This document shows positions 9,096 through 18,458 of a stretch of DNA of 64,000 nucleotides, in pieces. Within the stretch, counting starts at the first letter, position 1. Every line of letters starts with the position of its first letter. Position numbers and translations under genes: made by a program. The notes under the pieces are model-generated. The model had not been told where the DNA came from. It saw only the letters and a list, made by a program, of their open reading frames with translations, and did no database searches. The DNA comes from JAYODW01 sp038116745 (GTDB taxonomy: Bacteria; Pseudomonadota; Gammaproteobacteria; Ga0077536): contig JAYODW010000004.1 of NCBI GenBank assembly GCA_038116745.1, positions 62,001 to 126,000 on the forward strand, read 5' to 3'.

Positions 9096-9947
9096 TCAGG
9101 TCGCACCGATGAGACCGTGCCGTTCGAGGAACGCGCGCACGACCCCGTTGAATTTCTCCGCATTCTCGCGGAACAGGAAATGGCTGCCGCATTCAGCCGA
9201 TGAAAATATCGACAGCTGCGCACCGGGGATCCGATCCGCGATCCAGCGCGCGGCCTCGGCCGGGAAAATAGTCGCCAGCTCCCCGCCGAAAACCAGCACC
9301 GGTAGATCAAGCTCAGGCACAAGATGCTCGATCACATCGCGCCAGTCCTGCGCGCCGTGGTCGCGCAGCAGCCGCGCTGCATAAGCCGCGGGCAGGCACT
9401 GGCTCTCCTCCACACAGCGGGCGAAGTCTTCATCTGAAACTGAACTGCTGAAAAACGCCGGCTTCAGACGCTGCAGCAGATCGGCCTGATCCGTCTCCAC
9501 CGCGAGCGCGGTGGCGAAAAGGCTGTCGGCGGTGAAAGCTACACCGGCACTCAGGCGCTCGCTGTCTGACAGGCCACCCGGGTCGGTCACCATCGGCGCC
9601 TGATCGATGAAGATCACCGCACTGAGACGCTCGCGCCCGAACTGCTCGAGATAGCTCCACACTACTGCCGCCCCCATCGAATGACCGCAGAGAACAACCT
9701 CGTCAAGCGCCTGTGCTTCGAGGAATTCGCAGACGTCCCGCGCCAGCCGTGCAACACGATAGCCATGGGCAGGCTTGGGCGATCGACCATGCCCGCGCAG
9801 GTCGAGCGCGATAACCCGACAACTGTCACTGAGCCCCTCCAGCTGGTGGTGATATGACCAGGTGGTCTGCGACCAGCCCGGCAGCAGCACCAGCGGCCGC
9901 CCCTGTCCGCGCGCCTCGTAAAACAAATCGATTGTCATCTGCCTCAT
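9096..9947 (-). CDS. Alpha/beta-hydrolase fold enzyme
   Basis: A 283-residue alpha/beta hydrolase. The nucleophile elbow is GHSMGAA near residue 92, the oxyanion region is VLLPGWSQTTW, and the catalytic acid and histidine are expected in the C-terminal third. There is no signal peptide, so it acts in the cytoplasm. The family includes esterases, enol-lactonases and haloalkane dehalogenases, and the sequence does not tell which. An alternative start 9 bp downstream (MTIDLFYEA) is also possible. It precedes the Nudix gene on the minus strand. Confidence 0.85.
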   Translation of the reverse strand: MRQMTIDLFYEARGQGRPLVLLPGWSQTTWSYHHQLEGLSDSCRVIALDLRGHGRSPKPAHGYRVARLARDVCEFLEAQALDEVVLCGHSMGAAVVWSYLEQFGRERLSAVIFIDQAPMVTDPGGLSDSERLSAGVAFTADSLFATALAVETDQADLLQRLKPAFFSSSVSDEDFARCVEESQCLPAAYAARLLRDHGAQDWRDVIEHLVPELDLPVLVFGGELATIFPAEAARWIADRIPGAQLSIFSSAECGSHFLFRENAEKFNGVVRAFLERHGLIGAT

Positions 9948-10044
9948 CCCCCAGCAACTGACGACCCCACCAGGGGCCGTGCTTAATGTAGCGTGAAGGG
10001 GAGCATGGACCAGATCCGCGCCGGGACCCGCGGCAACCGCATGA

Positions 10045-10545
10045 CTAGAGTGTTGCGTGTCGTGCCTGAAGGATGGAGTTCAGACCACCTCGCGCACGCT
10101 GGTAGCGCGCCGGAAAGGCGCTCCAGGCGTGCGTCCAGGCGGCTTCCGTGTGGCGCTGCGCCAGCTCGTCAGGGATCTCGACCGCATCAAACCCGACCGC
10201 ACGGAGCTGCATTGCCTGGTCGGGGATCAGAGGCCCGCGCGCGCGCAGTTCTGCCCGGTAGCCGAGCTCACGCAGCGCACTGCCGCAGGAGAACCCGCGG
10301 CCATCAAAGGCTGCAGAGAACTCAACCACTATCAGCGCAAGGTGACCGAACCAGTCGGTCAGCCAGGCGCCGGGTTCAGTCGCCGGAAGGAGCACCCCGA
10401 AGCCGGACGGCCACACGGACCGCGCAGCCAGGCCTGCGCCCTCCAGTTCTGCGGCGGCGATCAGCTGACCGGAACGCGGAACGGCAGATGAGACCTCAGA
10501 CCAGCTGACAGCCTCGCTGGCAAAACGACCGTCAACAACGAGCAT
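10045..10545 (-). CDS. DUF934 protein, sulfite-reduction accessory
   Basis: A 166-residue protein of the DUF934 family, commonly encoded directly after sulfite reductase in proteobacteria and annotated as a putative oxidoreductase of sulfite reduction. Its start overlaps the 3' end of the sulfite reductase gene by 14 bp, which implies translational coupling. The C-terminal part, with FSAAFDGRGFSCGSALRELGY, is the most characteristic segment. Biochemical function is not established for the family; an electron-transfer or assembly role for the siroheme enzyme is the usual guess. It is the last gene of the operon. Confidence 0.8.
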   Translation of the reverse strand: MLVVDGRFASEAVSWSEVSSAVPRSGQLIAAAELEGAGLAARSVWPSGFGVLLPATEPGAWLTDWFGHLALIVVEFSAAFDGRGFSCGSALRELGYRAELRARGPLIPDQAMQLRAVGFDAVEIPDELAQRHTEAAWTHAWSAFPARYQRARGGLNSILQARHATL

Positions 10546-12196
10546 CGCGGCTGCCCTCGCGGAAACTGCTGACCCCGAGGCGGCGCACCGTGGCGATAAA
10601 CGTTTCGCCGGGCTCGCGTTCGGCCCGGTAGTGCTGCACCAGCCGCGCGACGGTCTCTACCGCCTCGTCCTCGGTGACCGCCGGCCCCAGACGCTCGCCG
10701 ATGGCAGCGCCGTCGCCGGACTCACCACCGACAGTCAGCTGAAAGAACTCCCGGCCACCCTTTTCCACCCCGAGAATGCCGATGTTTGCCGCATGGTGAT
10801 GACCGCAGGCGTTCATGCAGCCCGAGATCCTGATCGACAGCGGTCCGATGTCGTCCGCGTCGACCGGATCCTGGAAGTGCTGGACGAGACTCTGTGCAAG
10901 CGGGATAGAACGGGCGTTCGCCAGGCTGCAGTAGTCGAGCCCCGGACAGGCGATGACATCTGACGCCAGACCCTGATCGGCGGCCTGCAGCTCGAGCGCA
11001 GCCAGCGCTCGCCAGAGTGCCGGCAGCTGCGCCGTGGTGACGTAGGGCAGAACCAGATTCTGGGCATGCGTGACGCGACACTCGCCGCATGAGAACCGCT
11101 CGACTAGGTCAGCCAGCGCGCGCATGCGCGCTGCATCAAGATCGCCGGGGGCCTGCCCGACGCCTTTCAGTGTGATGGTGACCGCAGCGTGATCGGGCAG
11201 ACGGTGCGGATGCACGTTGTGGCGCAGCCAGCGTCGGAAATCCGGCGGGCTCCCGGCCTCGGCGGCGCTCACGGTCGGCAGCAGCACTGGACCCGAGCCC
11301 ACCGGTGCTGCCGCGGAAAACAGGGTGCACAGCCGCTCGTACTCGGCTGCAACGTTTGCCGCCTGCTCCGCTGCGTCCGGCCTCTCGGCCGAGTCCACCG
11401 CAGCGCGGAAAGCGTCGAGCCCCAGATCCTTAAGCAGGATCTTGATCCGCGCTTTGTATTTGTTGTCGCGGCGCCCGTGCAGGTTATAGACGCGCAGCAC
11501 CGCTTCCAGCCGCGACAGCAGGCGGGTCAGCGGCACGAAACTGTCCAGCACCTGTCCGATAGCGGGCGTACGTCCCTGCCCGCCGCCCACCAGCAGCTGG
11601 CAGCCGAGCGTGCCCTGCGCGTCCCGCTGGAGGCGCAGGCCGATGTCATGAAAGCGGACCGCCGCGCGGTCGACTTTCGCGCCGGTGAGCGCCAGCTTGA
11701 ACTTGCGCGGCAGAAACGCGAACTCGGGATGGAAGGTCGACCACTGGCGCAGCAGCTCCGCCAGCGGCCGCGGATCGGCAATTTCATCCGCCGCGACGCC
11801 GGCCAGCGGGTCGCAGGTGATATTGCGGATACAGTTGCCTGAAGTCTGGATCGCGTGCAGGTCGACCGCGGCCAGGGTGTCGAGCAGGTCCGGCACGGAA
11901 TCCAGTGCCAGCCAGTTGAACTGGATGTTCTGGCGCGTGGTGAAGTGGCCGTAACCGCGGTCGAACCGCTCGGCGACGTCAGCCAGCGCGCGCAGCTGGC
12001 GCGCGGCCAGCACACCGTAGGGGATCGCCACCCGCAGCATGTAGGCGTGCCGCTGCAGATACAGTCCGTTCTGCAGGCGCAGTGGCGCGAACTCCTCGTC
12101 GGTCAGGCGACCGGCGCGATACCGCTCAATCTGATCACGGAACTGCGCCACCCGCTCGACAACGAGCGCGCGATCGTATTCATCGTAGCGATACAT
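10532..12196 (-). CDS. cysI: Assimilatory sulfite reductase (siroheme, 4Fe-4S), ferredoxin/NirA type
   Basis: A 554-residue siroheme reductase that should reduce sulfite to sulfide with six electrons. Four cysteines bind the siroheme-coupled 4Fe-4S cluster: C417 and C423 in CPGLDYC, and C460 and C464 in GCMNACGHH. The start chosen is the ATG at 12196 (MYRYDEYDRA). A longer in-frame opening to 12238 would overlap the siroheme synthase gene and has no family support. Four bases separate it from cysG. No separate CysJ flavoprotein is present, so electrons may come from ferredoxin or another donor. Assignment to sulfite rather than nitrite rests mainly on the cysH and DUF934 neighbours. Confidence 0.9.
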   Translation of the reverse strand: MYRYDEYDRALVVERVAQFRDQIERYRAGRLTDEEFAPLRLQNGLYLQRHAYMLRVAIPYGVLAARQLRALADVAERFDRGYGHFTTRQNIQFNWLALDSVPDLLDTLAAVDLHAIQTSGNCIRNITCDPLAGVAADEIADPRPLAELLRQWSTFHPEFAFLPRKFKLALTGAKVDRAAVRFHDIGLRLQRDAQGTLGCQLLVGGGQGRTPAIGQVLDSFVPLTRLLSRLEAVLRVYNLHGRRDNKYKARIKILLKDLGLDAFRAAVDSAERPDAAEQAANVAAEYERLCTLFSAAAPVGSGPVLLPTVSAAEAGSPPDFRRWLRHNVHPHRLPDHAAVTITLKGVGQAPGDLDAARMRALADLVERFSCGECRVTHAQNLVLPYVTTAQLPALWRALAALELQAADQGLASDVIACPGLDYCSLANARSIPLAQSLVQHFQDPVDADDIGPLSIRISGCMNACGHHHAANIGILGVEKGGREFFQLTVGGESGDGAAIGERLGPAVTEDEAVETVARLVQHYRAEREPGETFIATVRRLGVSSFREGSRDARC

Positions 12197-12200
12197 GACC

Positions 12201-13616
12201 TCAGCCCCCGTTTGCCGCACACAGTGGCACGCGCCCACCTTCCGCCTGCGCTGCTGAGAACATCCGCCCCTGCAGTCCGATAAGCAGCACGGCCGGTCCG
12301 GCTATCCCCTCGATCTCGAGGGTCTCCGCCAGTTGCCCGAGCGAGGTATTAATCAGACGCTGCGCCGGCCGCGAAACCTGCTCGGCCACCAGGACCGGCG
12401 TCGTCGGTGCCGCACCGTGCAACAGCAGGCGCCCCTGCACAAAGCGGGCTGCGCGGACACCCATGTACACCGCCACGCTCTGCGTGCCGGTGGCCAGGGC
12501 GCGCCAGTCATGTTCCGCATAGCCATCTGCGTCCTGCGCCGTCAGAAAAACCAGCGCCCGGTTGCGCCCGCGTCGCGTCAGTGAAGCCGCTGCGGTGGCG
12601 GCCGCCGCGGCCGCCGCCGCGACCCCGGGGTCGCTGTCGTACGCCCGCGCCGCCGCGTCAAGGGCGGCCATCTCTTCGTCGGCGCGCCCGAATACCCTCG
12701 GATCACCGGATTTCAGGCGCACAACCTCAGCACCGGTCCGGGCATGGGCGACCAGCGCCTGGTTGATGTCCTGCTGCCGCCAGCTTTCCCCGTCAGGACG
12801 TTTACCGACCTCCACAAGACGGGCATCCCGTCGGGCAAGATCGAGCACCCGCGGGTCGACCAGACGGTCGTAAAGCACGACATCTGCCGCTTCGAGCCGC
12901 TGCCGGGCACGCAGGGTAAGCAGATCCGGGTCGCCGGGTCCGGCGCCGACCAGGCTGACCCGGCCCTGGCACTGCGCCTCCGGTGCCGCGGAGCGCAGGT
13001 GTGTCTGAAAAAAGCGTCGGGCCTGCGCTGCACCTTCCAGACGTAGCCGCCGGAGACCTTCGCCGGCGAAGAAACGACGCCAGAAGCGCCGTTGCGCCGA
13101 GGGTTCAAGCCCGCTCCTGACCGCCGGCCGCAGCTGCCTGGCGAGTCGGGCCAGGTTGCCGGTATCTGCGGGCAGAAGCTGCTCAATCCGCGACTTAAGG
13201 GTCCGCACCAGGCTTGGCGCGCAGCCTTCGCTGCCAATCGCCACCACAACCGGATCACGATCGATGAGAGCGGCGGAGATGAAATCCGAACTACCCTGAT
13301 CGTCAACGACATTGAGCGGTACACCCAGCGCCCGACAGCGGGACGCCAGTCCCCGGCTGAGAGCAACGTCTTCCAGCGCGATATATACCAGTGCAGCCGC
13401 ACGCAGTGCGTCATCTTCCGGCACACCCGCATACACGCGCATGCGCGCTGGATCGATACCGCTGGACGTCGCAAGAGGCGTCTCTCCAGCGAGATAGACA
13501 TGGATCTCTGCCGGCGTCCTGAGAAGCATGCGCAGCTTGCCGCACGCGGCGACCCCACCACCGATGACAACGACCCGGCGTCCCTGCAGATCAAAAAACA
13601 GCGGTAGATATCTCAT
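12201..13616 (-). CDS. cysG: Siroheme synthase (bifunctional CysG-type)
   Basis: A 471-residue fusion that makes siroheme for the sulfite reductase next door. The N-terminal third is precorrin-2 dehydrogenase/ferrochelatase with the NAD-binding VVVIGGGVAACGK. The C-terminal part is uroporphyrinogen-III methyltransferase with SLVGAGPGDPDLLT and LKSGDPRVFGR. The methyltransferase half is unusual: the normally conserved VPGI turn reads DPGV and is followed by an alanine-rich run (near residues 332-345, around 12580-12625) in place of the usual sequence. The gene overlaps cysH upstream by 4 bp (ATGA) and lies 4 bp before the sulfite reductase gene, so it is the middle of a coupled operon. Confidence 0.9.
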   Translation of the reverse strand: MRYLPLFFDLQGRRVVVIGGGVAACGKLRMLLRTPAEIHVYLAGETPLATSSGIDPARMRVYAGVPEDDALRAAALVYIALEDVALSRGLASRCRALGVPLNVVDDQGSSDFISAALIDRDPVVVAIGSEGCAPSLVRTLKSRIEQLLPADTGNLARLARQLRPAVRSGLEPSAQRRFWRRFFAGEGLRRLRLEGAAQARRFFQTHLRSAAPEAQCQGRVSLVGAGPGDPDLLTLRARQRLEAADVVLYDRLVDPRVLDLARRDARLVEVGKRPDGESWRQQDINQALVAHARTGAEVVRLKSGDPRVFGRADEEMAALDAAARAYDSDPGVAAAAAAAATAAASLTRRGRNRALVFLTAQDADGYAEHDWRALATGTQSVAVYMGVRAARFVQGRLLLHGAAPTTPVLVAEQVSRPAQRLINTSLGQLAETLEIEGIAGPAVLLIGLQGRMFSAAQAEGGRVPLCAANGG

Positions 13617-14299
13617 GCAACCACTTCCTGGACCCCGGTCTCACCACCCGCCATCGTCATCAGGCCGCACTCAAGCGCAGGTCCGGGCTTCGTCGGGTCG
13701 TCGTAGTCGCTGTTGTCAGGGATCCCGTGCCGCTCGAGATAGGACTCGATATCGCTCGAGCCCCAGTCGAGCAGCGGTGCCACGCGGCGCGTCTCCTCCG
13801 GTCCGTCAGAAATCCCGCGAAGGGTGCTGCGGTAGGCGGTCTGCTCACGGCGGATCCCGGTGAACCAGTAGTCAACGTCGAGCGCTTTCAGCGCGCGGCG
13901 GAACGGTTCGAGCTTTACCTCTCTCACGAAGTCCTCAAACCCCTCGTGCTGCGGACGCGGCACCCCGCCGCTCAGCGCCAGGCGTCGCGCCGGCGTGACC
14001 GCGGCGCTGAACACATGCAGGTGGAGCTGCCAGTCGCGGCACAGGCGCTCAACATATCGATAGGTCGCCGGCGTGTTGTAGCCGGTATCAACCCAGATGA
14101 TCGGCAGCCCGGGCGCCTCCCGCTGCAGCAGATGCAGCAACGCGGCAGAGCCGGGCCGGAAATTGGTAGCCACCGCAGGGCGCCGCGCCTCCTGCAGGAT
14201 CCGGGTAATCAGGCGCACAGCCGTGCACTCCAGCGTGCTGCGATGGTGGCGAACGTGGCTGCCTGCCGCGGTTCCGGCAGCGCTTGCTGACTGTTGCAT
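13613..14299 (-). CDS. cysH: Phosphoadenylylsulfate (PAPS) reductase
   Basis: A 228-residue PAPS/APS reductase that produces sulfite, the substrate of the reductase two genes downstream. The PP-loop-like nucleotide region reads TNFRPGSAALLHLL and is followed by WVDTGYNTPATYRY. The C-terminal catalytic cysteine is C211 in ECGLM, where most members have ECGLH. The extra CC and CxxC pairs of the 4Fe-4S APS reductases are absent, which favours the thioredoxin-dependent PAPS type. No cysD, cysN or cysC gene is in the window. The promoter should lie in 14300-14521. Confidence 0.88.
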   Translation of the reverse strand: MQQSASAAGTAAGSHVRHHRSTLECTAVRLITRILQEARRPAVATNFRPGSAALLHLLQREAPGLPIIWVDTGYNTPATYRYVERLCRDWQLHLHVFSAAVTPARRLALSGGVPRPQHEGFEDFVREVKLEPFRRALKALDVDYWFTGIRREQTAYRSTLRGISDGPEETRRVAPLLDWGSSDIESYLERHGIPDNSDYDDPTKPGPALECGLMTMAGGETGVQEVVA

Positions 14300-14368
14300 T
14301 CGTTGATCTCCGCTGGCGTAAGCGAGGCGCGGAGTGTGGCGAAAGCGGCCGTGAAGCAGAAAGAATTT

Positions 14369-14415
14369 ATCCGGCTAAGTTAATTCCGTCTGGCTATATA
14401 CACGCCGATCCTCGA
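14369..14415 (-). promoter_or_regulatory. Candidate cysH operon control region
   Basis: An AT-rich patch upstream of cysH in otherwise GC-rich DNA. Read on the minus strand it includes TATATAG, TTAACTT and GATAAATTC. AT-rich half-sites of this sort are expected for a CysB-controlled promoter, but no consensus can be proved by eye and no cysB gene is in the window. The same 222-bp gap also has to serve the divergent monooxygenase gene. Confidence 0.25.
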
Positions 14416-14521
14416 CAGGTCTCGAGACCGCTCACGCTGGCGGCGCAGACCAGGATCCGCATGCCGCGGAGCGTGTAGTACAGTCGTCGCAGAACCATGT
14501 CGATCGCGGGAGGACGACATC

Positions 14522-16345
14522 ATGAGCAGCAAAGCACCAGCGTTCACTCTGCCCACCAGCGAAGAGCTCGGCTTCGACCCGAGCGAACTGCGACGCCGCT
14601 ATGCCGAAGAGCGGGACAAGCGCCTGCGTCCGGAAGGCAACGACCAGTATCGCGAGGTGACTGGAGACCTCGAGCGCTACAACGTCGATCCCTACATTGC
14701 AGCGCCAATCGTGCGCGAACCGGTGCAGGAAACCGTCAACACAATCATCATCGGCGGCGGTTTTGGTGGCCTGCTTGCGGCCGCCCGCCTGCAGGAAGCC
14801 GGCATCGAGGAGATCCGCATTATCGAGAAAGCCGGAGATTTCGGCGGCACCTGGTACTGGAACCGATATCCCGGGGCGCAGTGCGACATCGAATCCTACG
14901 TTTACCTGCCGCTGCTCGAGGAGGTCGGCTACATGCCGCAAGAAAAATACTCCTACGCGCCTGAGATCCTGGAGCACGCGCACCGCATCGGCCGACATTT
15001 CGACCTGTACGGCAAAACCTACTTTCAGACGCAGATCCTCGACATGCGTTGGGACGATGCCACCAGCGAGTGGATAGTCAGGTCCGACCGTGGCGACGAG
15101 CTCCGTGCCCGTTACGTCATCATGTGCAGCGGCCCTCTGAATCGGCCGAAACTGCCCGGTATCCCTGGTGTGGAAAGCTTCCAGGGTCACACCTTTCACA
15201 CCAGCCGCTGGGACTACGAATACACGGGGGGTGACTCCAGCGGAGGTATGCACAAGCTCGCCGACAAGCGCGTCGGCATCATCGGCACCGGCGCTACCGC
15301 TATTCAGTGCGTCCCCTATCTTGGCCAGACCGCGCAGCAGCTTTTCGTTTTCCAGCGCACGCCCTCAGCCATCGACGAGCGCGGCAATACGCCGACCGAC
15401 CCCGCCTGGGCCGAAAGCCTGAAACCCGGCTGGCAGGCTGAGCGCAATCTCAACTTCGTCTCCATCCTGAGCGGGATCCCGCAGGAAGAAGACCTGGTCA
15501 ACGATCGCTGGACGGATCTCTTTAAAGCGCTGGCAAAGCTCCTCGCTGCCGGCAGTAACGATGAGATGTCGATGGCCGATGTGGCCGCGATGTCGGAGAT
15601 CGCGGACTACCGCAAGATGAACGACATCCGCGCGCGGGTCGCGCGCTCGGTGACCGATCCGGAGGCTGCCGAGGCGCTCAAGCCCTGGTACCGCCAGTGG
15701 TGCAAACGACCCACTTTCAATGACGAATTTCTGCCGACCTTCAACCGCCCGAACGTGACTCTGGTCGATACCCACGGCCAGGGGCCGGACCGTATCACCG
15801 AGCGCGGCGTGGTGGTCGACGGCGTGGAGTACGAACTCGACTGCCTGATCTTCGCCACAGGGTTCGAGGTTGGCACCGCTTATACCCGGCGCTCGGAATT
15901 CGAAGTTTACGGGCGCGACGGGCAGTCCCTGTCAGACTACTGGGCGGACGGCATGCGGACGTTCCACGGCTTCCACAGCCATGGTTTCCCCAACTGCTTC
16001 CATATGGGTCTGACCCAGACCGGTCTCGCGCCGAACTTCACCTACATGCTTGAAGGCCAGGCGACGCATATTGCACACATCATTCAGGAAATGGCGCAGC
16101 GTGACCTGACCTGTGTCGAGGCGACGCCGACTGCTGAACAGGACTGGGTCAACCTGGTGCACCAGCCGAACTTCATGTCCGACTACCTGGCCCACTGCAC
16201 GCCCGGGTACTACAACAACGAAGGCCAGCAGGGTACTAACCACGGCTTCTTCGAGAACATCTACGGCGAGGGAGCGGTCCAGTTTTATCAGCTGCTGGAG
16301 CGCTGGCGTGAAGAAGGCTCGATGAGCGGACTGACTCTGACCTGA
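14522..16345 (+). CDS. Baeyer-Villiger flavin monooxygenase
   Basis: A 607-residue class B flavoprotein that should use NADPH and O2 to insert oxygen next to a ketone, giving an ester or lactone. It has the FAD-binding GGGFGG (from residue 78), FGGTWYWNRYPGAQCD, and the Baeyer-Villiger fingerprint FxGxxxHxxxW seen as FQGHTFHTSRWD. A second dinucleotide motif GIIGTGATAIQ and the late ATGFEVG follow. A tail of about 75 residues precedes the first Rossmann motif, as in phenylacetone-type and HapE-like enzymes. A GGAGGACG site precedes the ATG at 14522. A hydroquinone-cleavage cluster 30 kb away makes a 4-hydroxyacetophenone-type role possible, but that is inference. Confidence 0.93.
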   Translation: MSSKAPAFTLPTSEELGFDPSELRRRYAEERDKRLRPEGNDQYREVTGDLERYNVDPYIAAPIVREPVQETVNTIIIGGGFGGLLAAARLQEAGIEEIRIIEKAGDFGGTWYWNRYPGAQCDIESYVYLPLLEEVGYMPQEKYSYAPEILEHAHRIGRHFDLYGKTYFQTQILDMRWDDATSEWIVRSDRGDELRARYVIMCSGPLNRPKLPGIPGVESFQGHTFHTSRWDYEYTGGDSSGGMHKLADKRVGIIGTGATAIQCVPYLGQTAQQLFVFQRTPSAIDERGNTPTDPAWAESLKPGWQAERNLNFVSILSGIPQEEDLVNDRWTDLFKALAKLLAAGSNDEMSMADVAAMSEIADYRKMNDIRARVARSVTDPEAAEALKPWYRQWCKRPTFNDEFLPTFNRPNVTLVDTHGQGPDRITERGVVVDGVEYELDCLIFATGFEVGTAYTRRSEFEVYGRDGQSLSDYWADGMRTFHGFHSHGFPNCFHMGLTQTGLAPNFTYMLEGQATHIAHIIQEMAQRDLTCVEATPTAEQDWVNLVHQPNFMSDYLAHCTPGYYNNEGQQGTNHGFFENIYGEGAVQFYQLLERWREEGSMSGLTLT

Positions 16346-16496
16346 ACTGCGGCCACTGCAGCATCGCCCGGCGCGAGCAGAGCCCGCCGCGTCGGCCGCT
16401 CCAGGAAACGCCTCCAGCTGGCCGCGCAGCCTGCCGTGCTGGATGAAGTCAGCACCAGCCTGCGCTCGGGCAAAGCAACGGTGGCCTGAGCAGACA

Positions 16497-16515
16497 GGCC
16501 GCATGAAAAGCGGCC
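16497..16515. terminator. Hairpin between convergent genes
   Basis: A 6-bp GGCCGC/GCGGCC stem with a 7-nt loop lies between the monooxygenase gene (plus) and the SnoaL-like gene (minus). There is no T-tract, so a terminator role is only suggested by position. The rest of 16346-16533 shows no gene. Confidence 0.3.
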
Positions 16516-16533
16516 GGTCCGTTCAGGTCCCGC

Positions 16534-16977
16534 TCAGGTGCCGTGGCGGTCAGCGACCATGCGCAGGGCCACACGCAGGTGTGAGTATTTCCACTCCCCG
16601 TTGACCTTCACGTAATCATCGTCATAGCGCAGCGCAAACCACTTTTCCTCACCGGTTTCTGCATAGGTCCACGGACCCATGATGTACCAGACCCCGGTCG
16701 CCCGATCACCGTTGACCTCGATGCGCGGGTTCATGATGTTGTGCTGGGAAAAGCTGAACATCTTGCGGAAATTCGCAAACAAATCCCGGATCTCGGCGTG
16801 CCCTACGGCCTTACCAAAATCATCGCTTTCCCAGATCCCGTCCTCCACAAAAACCCCGGTTACCCGGTCAGGGTTGTGCAGGTCGTCGCAGATTTCGCAG
16901 TACAGCGCTTTCAGCTGCTTGATCGCTTCGATGTCTTCAAGTCGGGTAATGCGTTGCTCAAGTGCGCTCTGATCCAT
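16534..16977 (-). CDS. SnoaL/NTF2-like protein
   Basis: A 147-residue cone-shaped alpha+beta barrel protein of the SnoaL-like family. It opens with a helix (RITRLEDIEAIKQLKALYCE), then the FVEDGIWES strand, and ends in the WYIMGPWTYAETGEEKWFALRYDD sheet region. Members act as isomerases, dehydratases or cyclases on small ring compounds, or as small subunits of dioxygenases. No catalytic pair can be named with confidence. It is convergent with the Baeyer-Villiger monooxygenase and stands alone on its strand. Confidence 0.8.
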   Translation of the reverse strand: MDQSALEQRITRLEDIEAIKQLKALYCEICDDLHNPDRVTGVFVEDGIWESDDFGKAVGHAEIRDLFANFRKMFSFSQHNIMNPRIEVNGDRATGVWYIMGPWTYAETGEEKWFALRYDDDYVKVNGEWKYSHLRVALRMVADRHGT

Positions 16978-17120
16978 GTGATTCTCCCCTGTTGATGGAA
17001 CACGCTGCTCTCGAATGGCTTACGCCACGAGCCGACTCAATGTACCCCATCGCACGGCCGCAACCGACGCGCTGCAGACGAGCATTGGCAGCTTTCATCC
17101 GCACGCGGCCTGCCCCGGTG

Positions 17121-18284
17121 TCAGCCCCGACCGGCGTAGAGCGCAAGCTCGTAATCAACCAGGGTGCTCAGCACCTGCGGGTCATTAGCCGGCAGCAGCT
17201 GCATCATCAACACAGCGGTCAGGCTGCGTTTGGGATCGATCCAGAAAAACGTGTTGTGCACCCCCGCCCAGGTCAGGCTGTAGGCACCCCGTCCGCCGGG
17301 AACGTCCTCGGTATTGAGCAGAAAAGACAGTCCCCAACGCTTCACCTGGCCAGGGAACATCTCCACCGGCAGCGCCATCGCGGGGTTGTCGCTCTCGAAT
17401 TTGGGTACCTCGATCTCACCGATCGAGTTTTCGGCCATCAGTGCGACGGTTTCGGGTTTCAACACGCGCTGGCCGTCGAGCTGGCCGCCACCGAGCAGCA
17501 TACGGGTGAAGCGCAGATAGTCGGCAGCGGTCGAATACAGGCCGCCACCGCCCATCTGGAAATCCCCATCTGCAGGAAACTCAAACTCCAGACGACTGAG
17601 CCTGCCCTCGGGATCACGCGCCGCGGCGTCCACCAGCCGGTCCTTCATGTCTTCGCGCAGATCAAACGCGGTATCGCGCATGCTCAGCGGCGCAAACAGA
17701 TTGTCCTCGAGAAAAGCGCCGAGTTTCTGGCCGCTGACAATCTCCACCAGACGTCCGGCCCAGTCGATACCGATGCCGTATTCCCAAGCGCTGCCCGGAT
17801 CGAACACCAGCGGGGCGCGCAGCGAATCGAAGCTGCACGTGGTGATCGACGGCAGGCCCGCATGCTCCATGAAGCGCCCGACCTGGGCATTGAACAGGTC
17901 GTACGAGTACCCAGAGGTATGGGTCAGCAGGTGACGCAGGGTGATATCTCTGGCCGGGGCGCGCGTCTGTGGCGATCCATCCGGCGCAAAGCCCTCAAGT
18001 ACGCAGGCCTCGCCAAGCTCGGGCGCGACAGTTTTCATTGGCTCATCAAGCGCCAGCAGGCCGCGCTCGACGAGCAGCATGGCCGCAGTCGCGGTAATTG
18101 CCTTGGTCATCGACGCAATGCGGAAAACCGAGTCAGTCTGCATGGCCACGTCCCGCTCGGGGCCCGTTACGCCGTGGGCACTTTCGTGAATAACACCGTC
18201 GGCGTCAGCAGCCATGGCCACAACCCCGGGGACGGCCCCGGAAGCGACGGCTCCTTCCAAAAGGTCTGCAATCTTCTGGTTCAT
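17121..18284 (-). CDS. Serine hydrolase of the beta-lactamase family (class C/EstB-like)
   Basis: A 387-residue serine hydrolase with the SxxK nucleophile motif S58-M-T-K61 and a FDPGSAWEYGIGIDWAG segment carrying the tyrosine motif (Y-x-x). It has no signal peptide, which favours a cytoplasmic esterase, lactonase or transesterase rather than a periplasmic beta-lactamase. The start is ATG at 18284, which has AGGAGA 6 bases upstream; the longer open frame to 18437 is not needed. The substrate is unknown. It stands alone on the minus strand between the SnoaL-like and MaoC genes. Confidence 0.88.
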   Translation of the reverse strand: MNQKIADLLEGAVASGAVPGVVAMAADADGVIHESAHGVTGPERDVAMQTDSVFRIASMTKAITATAAMLLVERGLLALDEPMKTVAPELGEACVLEGFAPDGSPQTRAPARDITLRHLLTHTSGYSYDLFNAQVGRFMEHAGLPSITTCSFDSLRAPLVFDPGSAWEYGIGIDWAGRLVEIVSGQKLGAFLEDNLFAPLSMRDTAFDLREDMKDRLVDAAARDPEGRLSRLEFEFPADGDFQMGGGGLYSTAADYLRFTRMLLGGGQLDGQRVLKPETVALMAENSIGEIEVPKFESDNPAMALPVEMFPGQVKRWGLSFLLNTEDVPGGRGAYSLTWAGVHNTFFWIDPKRSLTAVLMMQLLPANDPQVLSTLVDYELALYAGRG

Positions 18285-18458
18285 GCGGATTCTCCTGTGC
18301 ATTGAATAAGGCCGGCGGCCATGAAGCATGGCAGTGGTATTCGCGATCGTGAGTGCTTGTGCGGGCACTGGCTCGCGCTGCGTACTGCGGGGTCTGTCAG
18401 AAGCGGTCCCCGTCTCTCGTCTTCGCCACGGAGACAAACCGACGAGGTTCCTGGAGAG

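Noticed and set aside
12575..12640. A trinucleotide GCC repeat tract as a separate repeat feature
   Set aside because: It is irregular and fully explained by alanine codons of the siroheme synthase.
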